The notes under the pieces are model-generated. The model was given only the letters and a program-made list of their open reading frames with translations, did not search any database and was not told the origin of the DNA. A stretch of 64,000 bases of DNA from assembly GCA_027625915.1 (NCBI GenBank), contig JANTQA010000018.1, forward strand, positions 596,501 through 660,500, in the 5' to 3' direction. The translations under genes and the position numbers were made by a program. Shown in pieces: positions 44,601-57,700 of this stretch; the first letter of the stretch is position 1, and each line of letters starts with the position of its first letter. Source of the DNA: Anaeramoeba flamelloides (Eukaryota > Metamonada > Anaeramoebidae).

Positions 44601-47322
44601 AAGTATTAATTATTAAATACTGGAATACAATTCTTTTGATTTTTATTTTTAGATTTGGAAAAGCAATTAAAAAAAAAAAAATCTCTAAAATGACAATTTT
44701 TAATTGTTTTTTTGGCTTTGAGTAAAAATATTTAATAATTTATTGTGCAATAATATTTATAATAGATTTTTTAGAACAACAGAAACCATTCACAGTATAT
44801 ACCACTAATACGATTTACTTTCATTTGGAGTACTAATATCATTTACCCACATTTGTAACGTAATTTGAATATCGACAAACCTAGGGTGAGGCGAACTGCT
44901 CAACCTTTTTTTTCACTTAGAAATCCATTTTAAAAAAGTGTAGACTAAAAGTTTTAAAAAGTATTATTCAAAATCTTTGGATACTCTTAAAAATTTTAAG
45001 TAACACCTTTTAAAACTTTACCCACACACCCTTTTACAATAAAATTTGAGAATTCCAGGTATTTGGAATTTAAATATTATCAAATATTCATCTGATTTTC
45101 ATTTAATAAATCTTCAATATTATTAGTCTGGTTTATTATAATTAGTAAATACATGGGATAATTGATTGATGCAAATAATAAAAAGTACACATTTAATGGA
45201 AATTGAATCTTCAATTTCAATTTATAACCCATGGCTAATTTATTCGGGTTTTTTTAAAAAAAAAATCCGATTAAGTGAAAATTTTCACCGATTTTTAAAT
45301 CCTTCAGCTAGATTGTTTAAATCAAGTGATGTTAGTTTTTTTATCAATTAACTATCTTTCTAATAATCATATGTAGGGGTGGGATCAGTTCTAGTTTCCC
45401 ATTAAAAAGTGTTTGTGGGTGTGCATATTTAAATAAATATGAATTTTTCTTTTTTTTTTTCCACCAGCCCAGTTATCTATTGTTGTGATATCCGACTGGG
45501 TTAGATTAAAGATGTCTAATCCATATTTTCATCGACTAGCAATGATTTTCTAAATTTTACATAAACATTTTATCTTGGTAATTTCAGAATTGAAAAATAG
45601 TTAGTAATTAATAAAAATAAATGTTACCATTTGAGAAAAAAATTTCAACTCGATTTTTAAATGGTAACATTTATAAAACCTGAAAACGAAAAGTCAAAAT
45701 CAATTAAAAGAACAAACCAATTAACTTTAAAGAATAATCCATTATATTATTTCTAATCAAACCAACAAACACATTTTTAAATCTCCTTGATTATCAAAAT
45801 TCTTCAAGTTGTGGTTTTGGAGATCGAAAAAATAGTCAATTTTTTGAACAAATTTTTAATAATTGATTAACCCAAATAAAAACCCATGCCAAAAGATAGT
45901 ATTAGAAAAACCGTTATTGTGTTGAATCCCCCATTTTGTCTTTAATTATTTATTTTTTCTTTTCTTATTTGATCTTGTTTTATATTTGTGATTTCTATGA
46001 AAGATACCAATTAAAAATCCTGTTTAACTTTTTTTTCCCTTTTTCCCTTTTTTTCCTGTTTCACTTTTTTTTCCAAATGTTTATTCTTTTGATAGTAAAT
46101 TTTGTAAAAAGTAGAAGTTTGTAAATTTAAGAAAATGGTACAATTATCTACATTTTTGGAGACAATTTTTTTTTTTTTTTTCCAATCAACTTATCAAGTA
46201 CAAATTTTCTTTGATCAGAATGAGACTATTCATTTATAATGACTCATTTTTTAATCTTTATAAAAAACACCCTATATTTGAAAAGCAAGGGTATGAGATT
46301 GTTAATTTTCTCGTAATTTTTCCAAAAAAAAAAACGAATCGGTTGAAATTGAGCTTGGTTGTTGCATCACATAATCCAAATCATCTCCTTGAAAAAAATC
46401 TTCAAAAATTACAAATCTAGAAAAAATTAACAAATTTCATTTCGAGAGCATATTGAACTTTTAAGAAACTTACCCAAACTTATGAAATTGATTTTTTTTT
46501 TTCCAAAATGATTCTTTATAAATTGGAATCAATCCACAAGCTATATTTGAACAAAATTTTTATCAAACAAAAAACGACTCTAAAATTTCCAATATTTATT
46601 TTTTATTTTATATTACTATTTGGTTTATTCCGAATATTTTTTTTTTCTATTTTTAATAAAAAAAAAAAAAACATTAATAAAATAGGCATTTTAACACAAA
46701 GATGTGTCCAAAACTAGCAATTTTAAAAAATCAAATCAAACGCTCACCAAAATATATAACGCATATGAAATCAATAGAATATTTTATCTACCAAATTGAT
46801 AAAATTTATGGGTTTATTGATTTGGATGGATATAATTTTTTAACACTTTATAATAATGTAAAATTTAGGATTAATCATAATAAAACACTTCCCAGTGGGC
46901 TATCAGACAAAATGATTGAAAAGTTAAAAATTGAAGGCGGCTGGTATGCAAATTTTGTTATGGGTAACAAGACTTTAGTTAAACTAACCATTGGCCCCTT
47001 CCTTCAAGATTTACTCAATTCTTTTGATTCCAAAATATCTGGAGAAAACCCACATAAATTTCATTTATACACTGCACACAATTCTGGTATCGTTCCTTTA
47101 CTAGCTGCCTATGGCGCTTTTGATTCAAGGCCAGTGGATTTTGCCTCAAGTGTTGTTTTTGAACTATTTCAGGAGAAAAAAAAATATTATGTTAGGCTAT
47201 CTTATAATGACAGAAAAATCAAAATTCCTGGCTGTAAAAAAAAAAAGTGTTTATATACCAAATTCAAAAAAATAACTCAAAAAACGATCCCTAAAAATTA
47301 TGAAAAAGAATGCCGAATATAA
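41609..47322 (+). CDS. Histidine acid phosphatase, two exons, Asn in place of catalytic Asp
   Basis: Exons 41609-42123 and 46686-47322 give 383 residues. The donor is GTAAGT at 42124 and the acceptor AATAG before 46686; phase 2 is kept, and the joined sequence (IHTMDWNNENM|HFNTKMCP) follows the family pattern of an HT motif, then F...CP. Residues 1-20 are a signal peptide, so the enzyme is secreted or lysosomal. GAFVRHGDRVP holds the nucleophile H32 with R31 and R35; RSTDKPRTMRSA supplies a further active-site Arg. The second active-site motif reads TAHNSG, with H303 followed by N304, where the family normally has HD and Asp donates the proton. Phosphatase activity may therefore be weak or its substrate changed. 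Length matches lysosomal/prostatic acid phosphatases minus their tail. Confidence 0.88.
42571..43275. mobile_element. Foldback element in the acid phosphatase intron
   Basis: The left arm (42571-42872) and part of the right arm (43090-43275) are complementary around GGATTTCGTAAAAAAAATTG and AAAACCATTAACAAACATTA, with about 220 bp between. The right arm is shorter, stopping at CAGGGATTATA. The left arm is also the inverted partner of 41026-41345. Confidence 0.7.
44057..44400. repeat. Tandem duplication of about 168 bp
   Basis: Unit 1 (44057-44224) and unit 2 (44225-44400) share CATCAATTAAAAATGATCCT, CAACAATTT-AGAAAAAAAT, and AAAGTTG-AAAATAT in the same order, with moderate divergence. Confidence 0.7.
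45618..45925. repeat. Partial copy of the foldback family at 24696-25596
   Basis: Begins with a perfect 15-bp inverted repeat TAAATGTTACCATTT (45618-45632 and 45659-45673). The following 45674-45925 is the reverse complement of 24815-25060, sharing AATAATATAATGG, AGTTAATTGGTTT and CCAAAACCACAA. Confidence 0.75.
46211..46420 (+). CDS. Unidentified open frame inside the acid phosphatase intron
   Basis: A frame of about 69 codons with protein-like content (FNLYKKHPIFEKQGYEIVNF, LSLVVASHNPNHLLEKNLQK) follows TTTGATCAG, a possible acceptor, on the host gene's strand. It does not fit the acid phosphatase family and is not needed for the two-exon model. It could be an exon of a nested gene or a decayed insertion. 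Function unknown. Confidence 0.3.
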   Translation: MIRMRLFIYNDSFFNLYKKHPIFEKQGYEIVNFLVIFPKKKTNRLKLSLVVASHNPNHLLEKNLQKLQI

Positions 47323-49038
47323 TTAGAATTCAATTATATAATATAATTTTTTTTCATTGGTATATTAATGTTTATAAATGGTATAAACTAAAGTATATTT
47401 TATTATAATTTGTGTTGGAAACATCATTTTGTACTTTTTAAGTATTTTTATTTCTATTTTGAAGTGGTTAATAGAATTAAATAGTAAAAAAAAAAACACT
47501 TTATTTGAAGCTTTATTATTTTTATTTTTTTATTATTGAATATTTTAGCTTGATTTATCGATAGTAAATGTATAAAATAAAGAAAATTTATTATTCTTGT
47601 GGTGTGAACGTATTTTCATAATAATTGTGTGAATCGAAAAATCTGGTATTTTTTAAGTGTAGTTGGCTTATGGTGATTTTTTTTTCATAAAAATTCAACT
47701 TTCAATTCTAATGAATATTTAGTTTGTTTTTATGGATGAGTACTATTGATTTTTAATTATAAAACTGAAATTAAAAAAAAAAAAACAACCAGGAGTTTTT
47801 TTTTCACAAAACCCCATACCTAGTTTTTCAAATGTTTTAGATTAATTTTTTTAAATATGAAGTTTTTTCAAAAGACAAATATTTAGAAAAAAAAGGTATG
47901 GAGGTGGTGTATTTAAAAAATTTAAATTTGTTTGTTCATACTTTTGTATTTTTTTTTTTACTTTTTGAGTTTTTTTTCTTTCATTAAAAAAGAAATAAAA
48001 TTCAGAAAATTACATTGTATTTCAGCATTTTGCATTTTTTTAAATTTTTCGCATCAAAACTTTAATTGTGAATGTTTGTAAAAATAACTTTTATTTATTT
48101 TATTTTCTTTTTTTAAATAGGTTTAAATTGTGAAACTTAATATAATTTCCAATATAGTCTACCATATTTAAATCATGTAGTGAATTCTGGTTAACCTACA
48201 TTCTTAAGGATCAATACATTATACTCTTTTTTTTTTGATAACTTCTTTTAACATAACTTTTTTAATAGATTATAATTGATTTCAAGAATAATACCAGTTA
48301 GAATCATTTCAAAAACTTTTAATAAATTTATATAGATATCAAGTTTATGAGAAACAAAAGGCATGTAATTTAATTATTAAAATAATTATGAAATAAAAAT
48401 ATTTAAAAAAAAAAACCTATATTTTGTTGGTATTTTTAAGAATTGATATTTCAATTCTAATCTTTAACAAGTAAAATTAATTGAAGCTCAGCTTCAGAAA
48501 TAATTTTAATTTTATTCAAGATTATTAACAAAAATTTATTAATAAAAATGAGACTTGTCCAGTAATTTGTATCTTTTCTTGAAAGTTTAAAAAAAGTCTT
48601 TTTTTGTATGTTCATAGGATAAAAAAAAAACAAAATTTAAAAAATATTTTTTCAAAGTGAGAAAATCATTTCGACTATGTGATAATAATTATTCAAATAA
48701 TTTAATTCATTTTTCGAACAAAATAATGGATTTATAAAAAAAAATAATTTTATTTTTTATAATTCCTAAATAAAAAAAGTTTCATATTAATTAATTAATT
48801 TATTTATTTATTTATAGAAAGGAGTAATTAAAGAAAAATCATCAAATAAAAAAAAGTTTCATATTTATACGAAAAAATAACAATTCACAGAATATTTGAA
48901 AATAAGATATCTTTTTTTATATATACAATAATTTCCGTTCTATTCAATTTTCATTGTTAAAAAGTAATATAATTAAAACAATATTACAATATATAACAAA
49001 TACAATAAATAAATTGTTAATATCCTAGAGAATTAATA
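47323..49038. other. Intergenic, AT-rich
   Basis: No gene is visible. AT-rich simple sequence including (TTAA)/(TTTA) runs near 48791-48820. Confidence 0.5.
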
Positions 49039-49595
49039 TAAACTTTTTTCAGTCAAATGTCACCAGTTTTATTGAAGAAATGGAAGACATTCTATGAGTT
49101 TAATTCATTACTCTTATCAAACTAAAATTTTCAATTTTTAGATCAAAATCATTTTTTCTCATTTTGTAAAATTTTGTTTTTTTTGTTTTTTGCTTTTTGC
49201 TTTTTTTTTTTTTTTTTCTTTTTTATTTTTTTTTTTTTAAAATTAACTTTGAAAAAAAAATGTTTGAAAATCGAAATAAATATTAAGAAAAGTTAAGCTT
49301 TATATGTTCTTTTAAAATTCATACATTTACAAGTAAAAAATCTTATTATCAACGATTTTAATTTCCTAAAGAAATTGAGAATTTTGCACGAGACGTTCAA
49401 TGAATGGGGAAAAAAAAAATTTTTAATATTTTTTTTTTTGAAATTTATGGTTTGTTCAGGGGTTTCTTTTATAATTATGGACTCTTATATGAAGTTTATT
49501 ATTTCTCGTATTTCTAAACAATCTAAGTTTGGTTGATTCTTAAAAATAAAGTGACTTTTTCATTTTTGGCTGTGCCCCTTTTATTGAAATGTATT
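49039..49595. mobile_element. TIR element ending in TCAGTCAAAGGGGCCC, copy 3, worn
   Basis: Left end TAAACTTTTTTCAGTCAAAT. The right end near 49575-49595 (GCCCCTTTTATTGAAATG) is a worn complement. Its right 110 bp match the left end of 28895-29476 in reverse complement (AGTTTATTATTTCTCGTATT, AAACAATCTAAGTTTGG) and also 52670-52790. No coding. Confidence 0.5.
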
Positions 49596-49612
49596 ATATA
49601 TATATCTATATA

Positions 49613-50370
49613 TAACTAAAAGTCAAAATTTTCTACATAGCTAAAACGGTTCAAGCAAACACAATAATTCGATTTCATTCAAATTGGTAATAATTTATTT
49701 TTTTTGAAAAATATAAAAATCATTTTTTCATCTTTTTAGTTTTTTTTTTTTTTTTTTATTTTTTGAATTACAGTCAGTTCCACTTTTAAGGCACAAAATT
49801 CAACGAAAATTATAGACACCAAAAAAATCTCAAATTAAGGCACAAAATTCAGATTATAGTAAAATAATTTGTAAAAAAAAAAATTCCAAATTTTGTGCCT
49901 TACTTTGAGATTTTTTTGGTGTCTATAATTTTCGTTGAAAGTTTGTGCCTTAAAATTGAAACTGGCTGTACGAAATTTTTTTCGTTCAATCGTAATATTT
50001 TTCAATAATTAATATTATGTTAGAGTTAAGTTGTTTAAAATAGAAGAACTCAAATTAAATTAGTTGATAGTATCTAACCATTTGATAGATCAATAATTGT
50101 TAATAGAATTTAAAAAAAAATTAATAATCCATTTTTTGTGTTTTGCCCTCTACAAAAAAATTTTTAGCACATCTATAATTTATTAGTATTGATAAATTTT
50201 TATTTTTTTTTTTGCAAGAATTGCAATTTAGAAACAATTATTTAACATTTAAATTAGTGAATAGTTCTAATTTTATATATCTTCTTGAACTGATTAAATC
50301 CAGATTTTTTTTTCAAAATTTAAATTTTTGTGTGTTAAAAATTAGGAATTGAAGGTTATATAGTTTTTAT
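49613..50370. repeat. Dispersed repeat, copy carrying a MITE
   Basis: Matches 35807-36350 in order and orientation; interrupted at 49771-49968 by the TA-flanked MITE. Confidence 0.8.
49771..49968. mobile_element. TA-flanked foldback MITE, copy 3, with known empty site
   Basis: Starts CAGTCAGTTCCACTTTTAAG after TA, ends GAAACTGGCTG before TA. The flanks GAAT-TA and TA-CGAAATT correspond to GAATTACGTAATT in the uninterrupted repeat at about 35953, proving TA duplication on insertion. Confidence 0.92.
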
Positions 50371-51774
<1,404 letters not shown>

Positions 51775-54700
51775 CTAATTTTTGATTGGGAATAGAACCT
51801 TTCGATTTTTTTTTGAACAATTTGGGTTTTTTAATTCACTAGATTTTTTGGCTTTTTTTTTTTTTTCATGAGCATATTTTTTGATATGTTTAAAAAAATC
51901 AAGTGCTGTGATGTTATTGTTAAATAAGAGGAATATTGATTTTTTAGAATCTTTGCCATAGCACAATCCAATTTTGCCTCTTCTTGTTTTTTTAATTTTA
52001 TGAAGGAAAATAAATCCAATTACATATTCCAATTCAAATTGATCGCCCCCATTAAAAAAAATGCCTCGCTTCGGTGAACAAATCCATAATTGCTCTGTTA
52101 ATAAATGAACCTTGAATGAAAGAATTGATCTTTCAACCACCTCTTCTCTTTTTTCAAAAATTACTGCCTCATAGCTTTTAATAAATTTACAAGATGGGCT
52201 CTGTGAGATGTGATGCATTTTTAAATCATTGGATATTAAACTTTGCTTAATAGTTTCCATTTGTTGAATGTTTTCAAAATCTCTTTTACCTTCATTAACC
52301 TTTGTAGTAACTTCAACTATCATTTTGTACGCATTTTGGATTTGTTCATAATCATCATGAAAAAATGGTGTGTTTTTGGATAATTGCTCTAAAAAAATTA
52401 TATATCTATTGTATTTGTAATTATATTAAAAAAAAAATAAAGAATAATTTTTTAAAAATAATAAGATGAATAAAGAATAAAGAATAAAAAATGAAAAATG
52501 GCAAATTGTTGTCAGGAATTAATTTATTTATTCTTGTTGTTATTAAATTTATTAAATATTATATGATAAGAATTATAATAAAAAATTCTTATATATGATC
52601 AATGAATTATAAAATTAACATTTAAAATGATAAAGTATTAAAGTTATTTTAAAAATGTTAATAATTAAAAGTTTATTATTTCTCTTATTTCTAAATGACC
52701 TTGTATTGGTTAATTCCCAAAAAAAAATAAATAAAAATGATTTTTTCATTTTTGTCAGCATCTTTGAGTAAAATGGAGTTTAAATAGGAAAAAATTCTTA
52801 TTTGTCAAATTACAATAATTTTTGAATTACTAAACATTTAAGATTTAACATTTTTTCCGAAATAAAAGCTGTGGAATTCGGGAAGTGTCACAGAGTGCCT
52901 GTTTTTTTTTTTTTTTTTTTAATTCAGAAATAAAAAAAAAATTTGAGATAAATTTGGTGCATAGTAACCCATTCTGGGGGGAGGGTAGTTGAGGATTGTA
53001 GAATACCTCAGATTTCTTGAAGATTTTTGTTTTATTCTAAAATCGATTGATTTCCAGAAAAAGCAGAAAACCCAAAAAAACCACTGTTATATCTTTCAGA
53101 ATTTAAAAGAATTGAGTCAAATCCATGATTTTACTTTATTCTTTCGAATTCTGGAAAACCGCCATTAGTTTTTTTTTTAATTTAAGAAATTAAAAGAAAA
53201 TTTCAAAAATTTTCTTTTTATTTCTCAAATTTAAAAAAAGATAGGCACTCTACGGCACTCTACAGCCCTTGACGAACTTGACGATACTCCTCAAAAATAA
53301 CTAAAAATCATTACTATTCAAGGAAATATTAATACACAGTCTGAACAATGCTTTTCCAATATTCAAAAAAAATGAGAAAAATTAAAGATTTTACTCAATT
53401 CTTTTAAATTCTGGAATACCAAAAGGCGTTTTTTTTTTTTAATTCTTGTTTTATTCTGAAAATCTATTGATCTTCTGAATAAACAGAAAATCCCAGAAAA
53501 ACGAACCACGGTGGATAGTTTTTTAATTTGGTCATACAAATGATAATCTTATTTTTCTTATAATATTTAATTATTTTTCTTCTCTTTTTATTTTGATAAA
53601 TTTTCTTTAATTACTCCTTTCTCTCAGTAAATAAATAAATAAATATTCAGGAATAATTTTCAAAATTTTGGCTCACTTAGAGATTCATATTCATTTTAAA
53701 TAAAAAATGGATATATCTTTTACTTATATTTATTTCTACCAAAAAAAAACAATAAAAAAGGGTTCAATTGTGAATGATTTGTGTCGTTATTGTGATTTGA
53801 GTATCTCTTAATAAAGTGGATTACTTTGGTTATTTATGTTTACTGTATTCTTAAGTTCCTTTCGGTATAAGTTTGTTCAAACTATCGAATTAATTCAAAA
53901 TTATTTGAGATATTAAATTCATCTTTCTAATATTTTAAATAAGTAACGTTTTGGTTATTTTAAGGCATTTTTAATATTTTGGAAAAAGTGTATGAAAATT
54001 AAAAAGCAAACAAAAGCAATATATAAACAAAGAAAAATATGTAAATATTAAAAGACAAACCTTGGAAGTCTTTGTACTGGCATGATTAGCATTGATCCAA
54101 GATCTAATCTCCTACAACGATCATCTTTTTCTTGATTTTTGATAAATTTTGAAAATTTTCTATTATTTTTTAAGAGCTGTTTTAATAATTCATTTCCTTT
54201 ATTATAATTATTTACATATGTTATATAAACCTTAGAAAACTTTATTAAATCAATAAAAATTTTTCCTAAACATGAGTTTGCATTCCATTTTGAAATTACA
54301 GTAGAGATATTTGTTCGGAGTAATTGTGTAAATGCTAAAATACTTTCAATGCCATTAAATAGTGTTCTAATCTGATGGTTTTCGAGTTGTGATTCTTTTT
54401 GAAGTGGTTTCATAAAATGCTATTTTTATTTATTTTTTTTTATTTAATTTTTTTTTTAGTTTTTGTTTTTTGTTTTGTATTTTTATTTTTGTTTTGTTTT
54501 TTTTTATATTATTTGGTAATTAGGATTGGGGGAAAAAGTAAAACAAATTTGAAAATTACAATTCAAAATATATGTTTATAATTATTTGTTTTTTTAAATA
54601 AAACATTAAAAATGGAATATTGTAAAATATTTTTCAGTCAAAGGCCCAGCTGTGGTGAAATACATGTGTTTATAGGGTTTGAATGGATATTAGAAGAACA

Positions 54701-57700
54701 AAATTAATTTTGGAAATTTCAAAATTGAAGTCACTCCTTTTTCAGATTTTTTCACTTTTTTCGATTTTTTTTTTTGATTTATAATTGCAAATTTTTTTTT
54801 TATTGCAAGATCAATGGTCACTTAGTAAAAAAGTATATTATTCTAATGTTATTGAAACTGTTAAACTGTTGTAGAGAAATCATATTGGTTTCTATGTACT
54901 TTTCTGAAAGTCTTAATTTGAATATCAAAATGAAAATTGTTGTTTTTTTCAATTTCATTTCCTTTTTCAAATAGTGCACACAAATACCAGCAAACTTCAT
55001 TTGGGGGCTTGACTTCTAAAAGAAAAGTATGGAAAATGAAGTGAAAAATGTTTCATACTTATTATTCAAATAACAGTAGAAGTTCAAAACAAATATTGTT
55101 GTTTTTCTCAATTTTTTTGAATTGTTCTAAGAATTTAAGTTTTTCAATTATTTAAGGAAATCTATTGGTTTATTAGTTTTACTTCATACTTATATCAACT
55201 ATTACCCGGTGTGTATTATTCTATTTATTTCGTAATTGTTCTTCAAAGGTCAATTATATAAAATAATTGATATTTGAAAAAAAAATTAGTGGCCTTTTGA
55301 CGGAAACAAAGTTTATGTAATTTACTTTATTAAACAATTTTGTGAAACCAATTTTACATAATGAACGTTTTAGTACCTTTTTGGTTTGTAGCTATATATA
55401 ATAATAAAAATAATTTTATTTTTTAATATACACTTATCTTTTCAATTTTTTTTTTTTTTTTTTTTGGATTAAAAAAATAATAATTACACTCCACGATTTA
55501 GTCAAACTACACTATGGAGAATAAATAAAATCAAAAGCATTATTATTAGATCAAATTTTATTTATTATCTTTCACTTTATCTCCATTTTTTAAAGTCTTG
55601 ATCAATAAATCATGTTTTTAATTGTCATAACAATAATCAAAAAACCAAAAAATTGCATTATTTTTTGAATTTTAGATCAACATATAATCAATTAAGGAGG
55701 TAGTATTTTTTAAAAATAAAATGAAAACTTGTTGAGATCTTTAAAAAAAAATTTTTTTAATTTGTGTTTTGGATTATGAAATAGATGAATTAACCCCATT
55801 TAAACAATTTATTAATTTGAGTCTCTTTTTTGAAATTCCAAAATTCTCATGTTTTCAATTAAAACTAAAAAAAGTAACTGATTATTTTTATTTCAACAAT
55901 TTGGTTAATTCTTGAAAATGGTATAACAGATTTTTTTGTTTTATGTTGGGAAGTCTTGATTTTGATTGAAAATTTTTTATTTGGTTATTATTTTTTCATT
56001 ATTAATATTTCAATTCTAATCTCAGCCAATATAACTAATTGGGGTATAGACGATTAAATAAATGAATATTTGATAGATTTTTAACAAAAGTTTATCAATT
56101 GAAATTTAGATCTAATAAGCAAAAAAAATTTTTTTCTTCTGTAAAGTTTGAAAAAAGATATTTTCTGGTTTTCAAAAAATCAAAAAAAATTGCAAAAAAA
56201 TTTAAGATTTTGAAAAATTTTTTTAACTAATTGTTTTGATTTTACTCACAAGAATCATTCTAAGAATTTGTATGATTTTTCTCAGAAAAAAAATGATTTT
56301 GAATTTTGAGGATAAAATTACAAAATTCCCAAATATCTTTAAGAAAACTTTATTTTGAAAAATCAAATATTCAGCTTGGAACAAAAACACAATTATGAAG
56401 TAAAATATTTAAATGACTTTAAAACTTTGATAATAAATACCCTTCTTAAAAAAATACAATTATTTTTCAATTGATCAAATAAATCAATAATTTTGGTTAA
56501 CCAAAAGAATTATCTCAAAAAAGAAAATAAAATTCTTTTATTAATATTCCTGGCAATAAAAACTATTTATTGGGTAATAATGATGTAAATGATAATAAAC
56601 AGCTTAAAAACTTTTTAGAATGTTTGAAATAAAATGAATTTAATAAATTTCAATTTCAGAAAAAATGGAAAATAAAAATTGATCTCACAAAAAAATTTTC
56701 TTCTTTTCTGTGTTTCTTAAGTCGATCAGAATTTTTTTGACCCTTGGCATCTACAACATTTGTAAGTCGAGAATTTTATCACGACTAAAATATTTTAAAA
56801 TTTTGCCCTGTTATCGTTGAAGACAGATCCCTTAAATGTTTTCTTTGTGTTATAATATTGTATTTTGATCCCCTCAGATAACATAAAAATCGGATAATTT
56901 TTCAAAGTATCATGATTTTTGGAAAAATAACAAAAGTCGTAAAAAAAAAACTGGAAAATTAAAGCACTAATACCAATATAAAAACGAAAAATGTGCATTT
57001 TTTTAAATTAACTTTTTTGGAATATCTATTAGTTAGATTTTTGAACCAAGTATTTGGCTAGGTTTGAATAGTAATCATTTTTACATTTCAGGCAACAATT
57101 TTTTCATGGGGTTTTTGTAAAAGGAGATTAATTAAAAATGACAAAAAAAAATGGGCATTTTTTGCTTTTATACTCCTACTAGGGCTTTAATTTTCCATTT
57201 TTTACACACGTATAGTTCTAATAATTTGCCGTATTTCAAAATTAAGTTGAATGCTAACAAATTCCAAATGTTTGTCACTTCATTTTTCTAAATTCTCATT
57301 TGAAGGGTTTTAAAAGATAATTTAATGGAAAACTTTATAGACTGTGACAGTTAGTGATTCTAATTATCGAAGAACCAAAGTGAAAAGAAGGTGTTAATTG
57401 AATGTGAATAAACCAGAAAAAACGTTGCTAATCAAAAGATATTTTTTTTTTTTATTTTGAAAAATCTTTGTACATTCTGTATTTTTATGTATGTGTTTTT
57501 GGAAAAAGCCATATAATTCAAGTGCATCATTTGTTTGGTTTGATTTAATTCGGTTTAATTTCTTTGAAAATAAATTGAAATTACTGGTATTTGGATCAGA
57601 AAATGGGGTAAAATTTTCACTTCATTTTTCCTTTTTAAACGTTGAACTTTTCCAAGAAAAGAGATTGTAATATGTCTTTCTATAATTATTTGTATGACTG

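Larger units (their letters stand above)
42124..46685 (+). other. 4.6 kb intron of the acid phosphatase gene
   Basis: Contains a foldback repeat (42571-43275), a tandem duplication (44057-44400), a partial foldback relative (45618-45925) and an open frame at 46211-46420. A short coding-like run PAQLSIVVISDWVRLKMSNP sits at about 45461-45520 after a polypyrimidine-AG. The rest is AT-rich. Confidence 0.6.

Noticed and set aside
46508-46717. Plus-strand frame just before acid phosphatase exon 2
   Set aside because: It is in a different frame from the conserved CPKL segment, and composition is typical of AT-rich intron.
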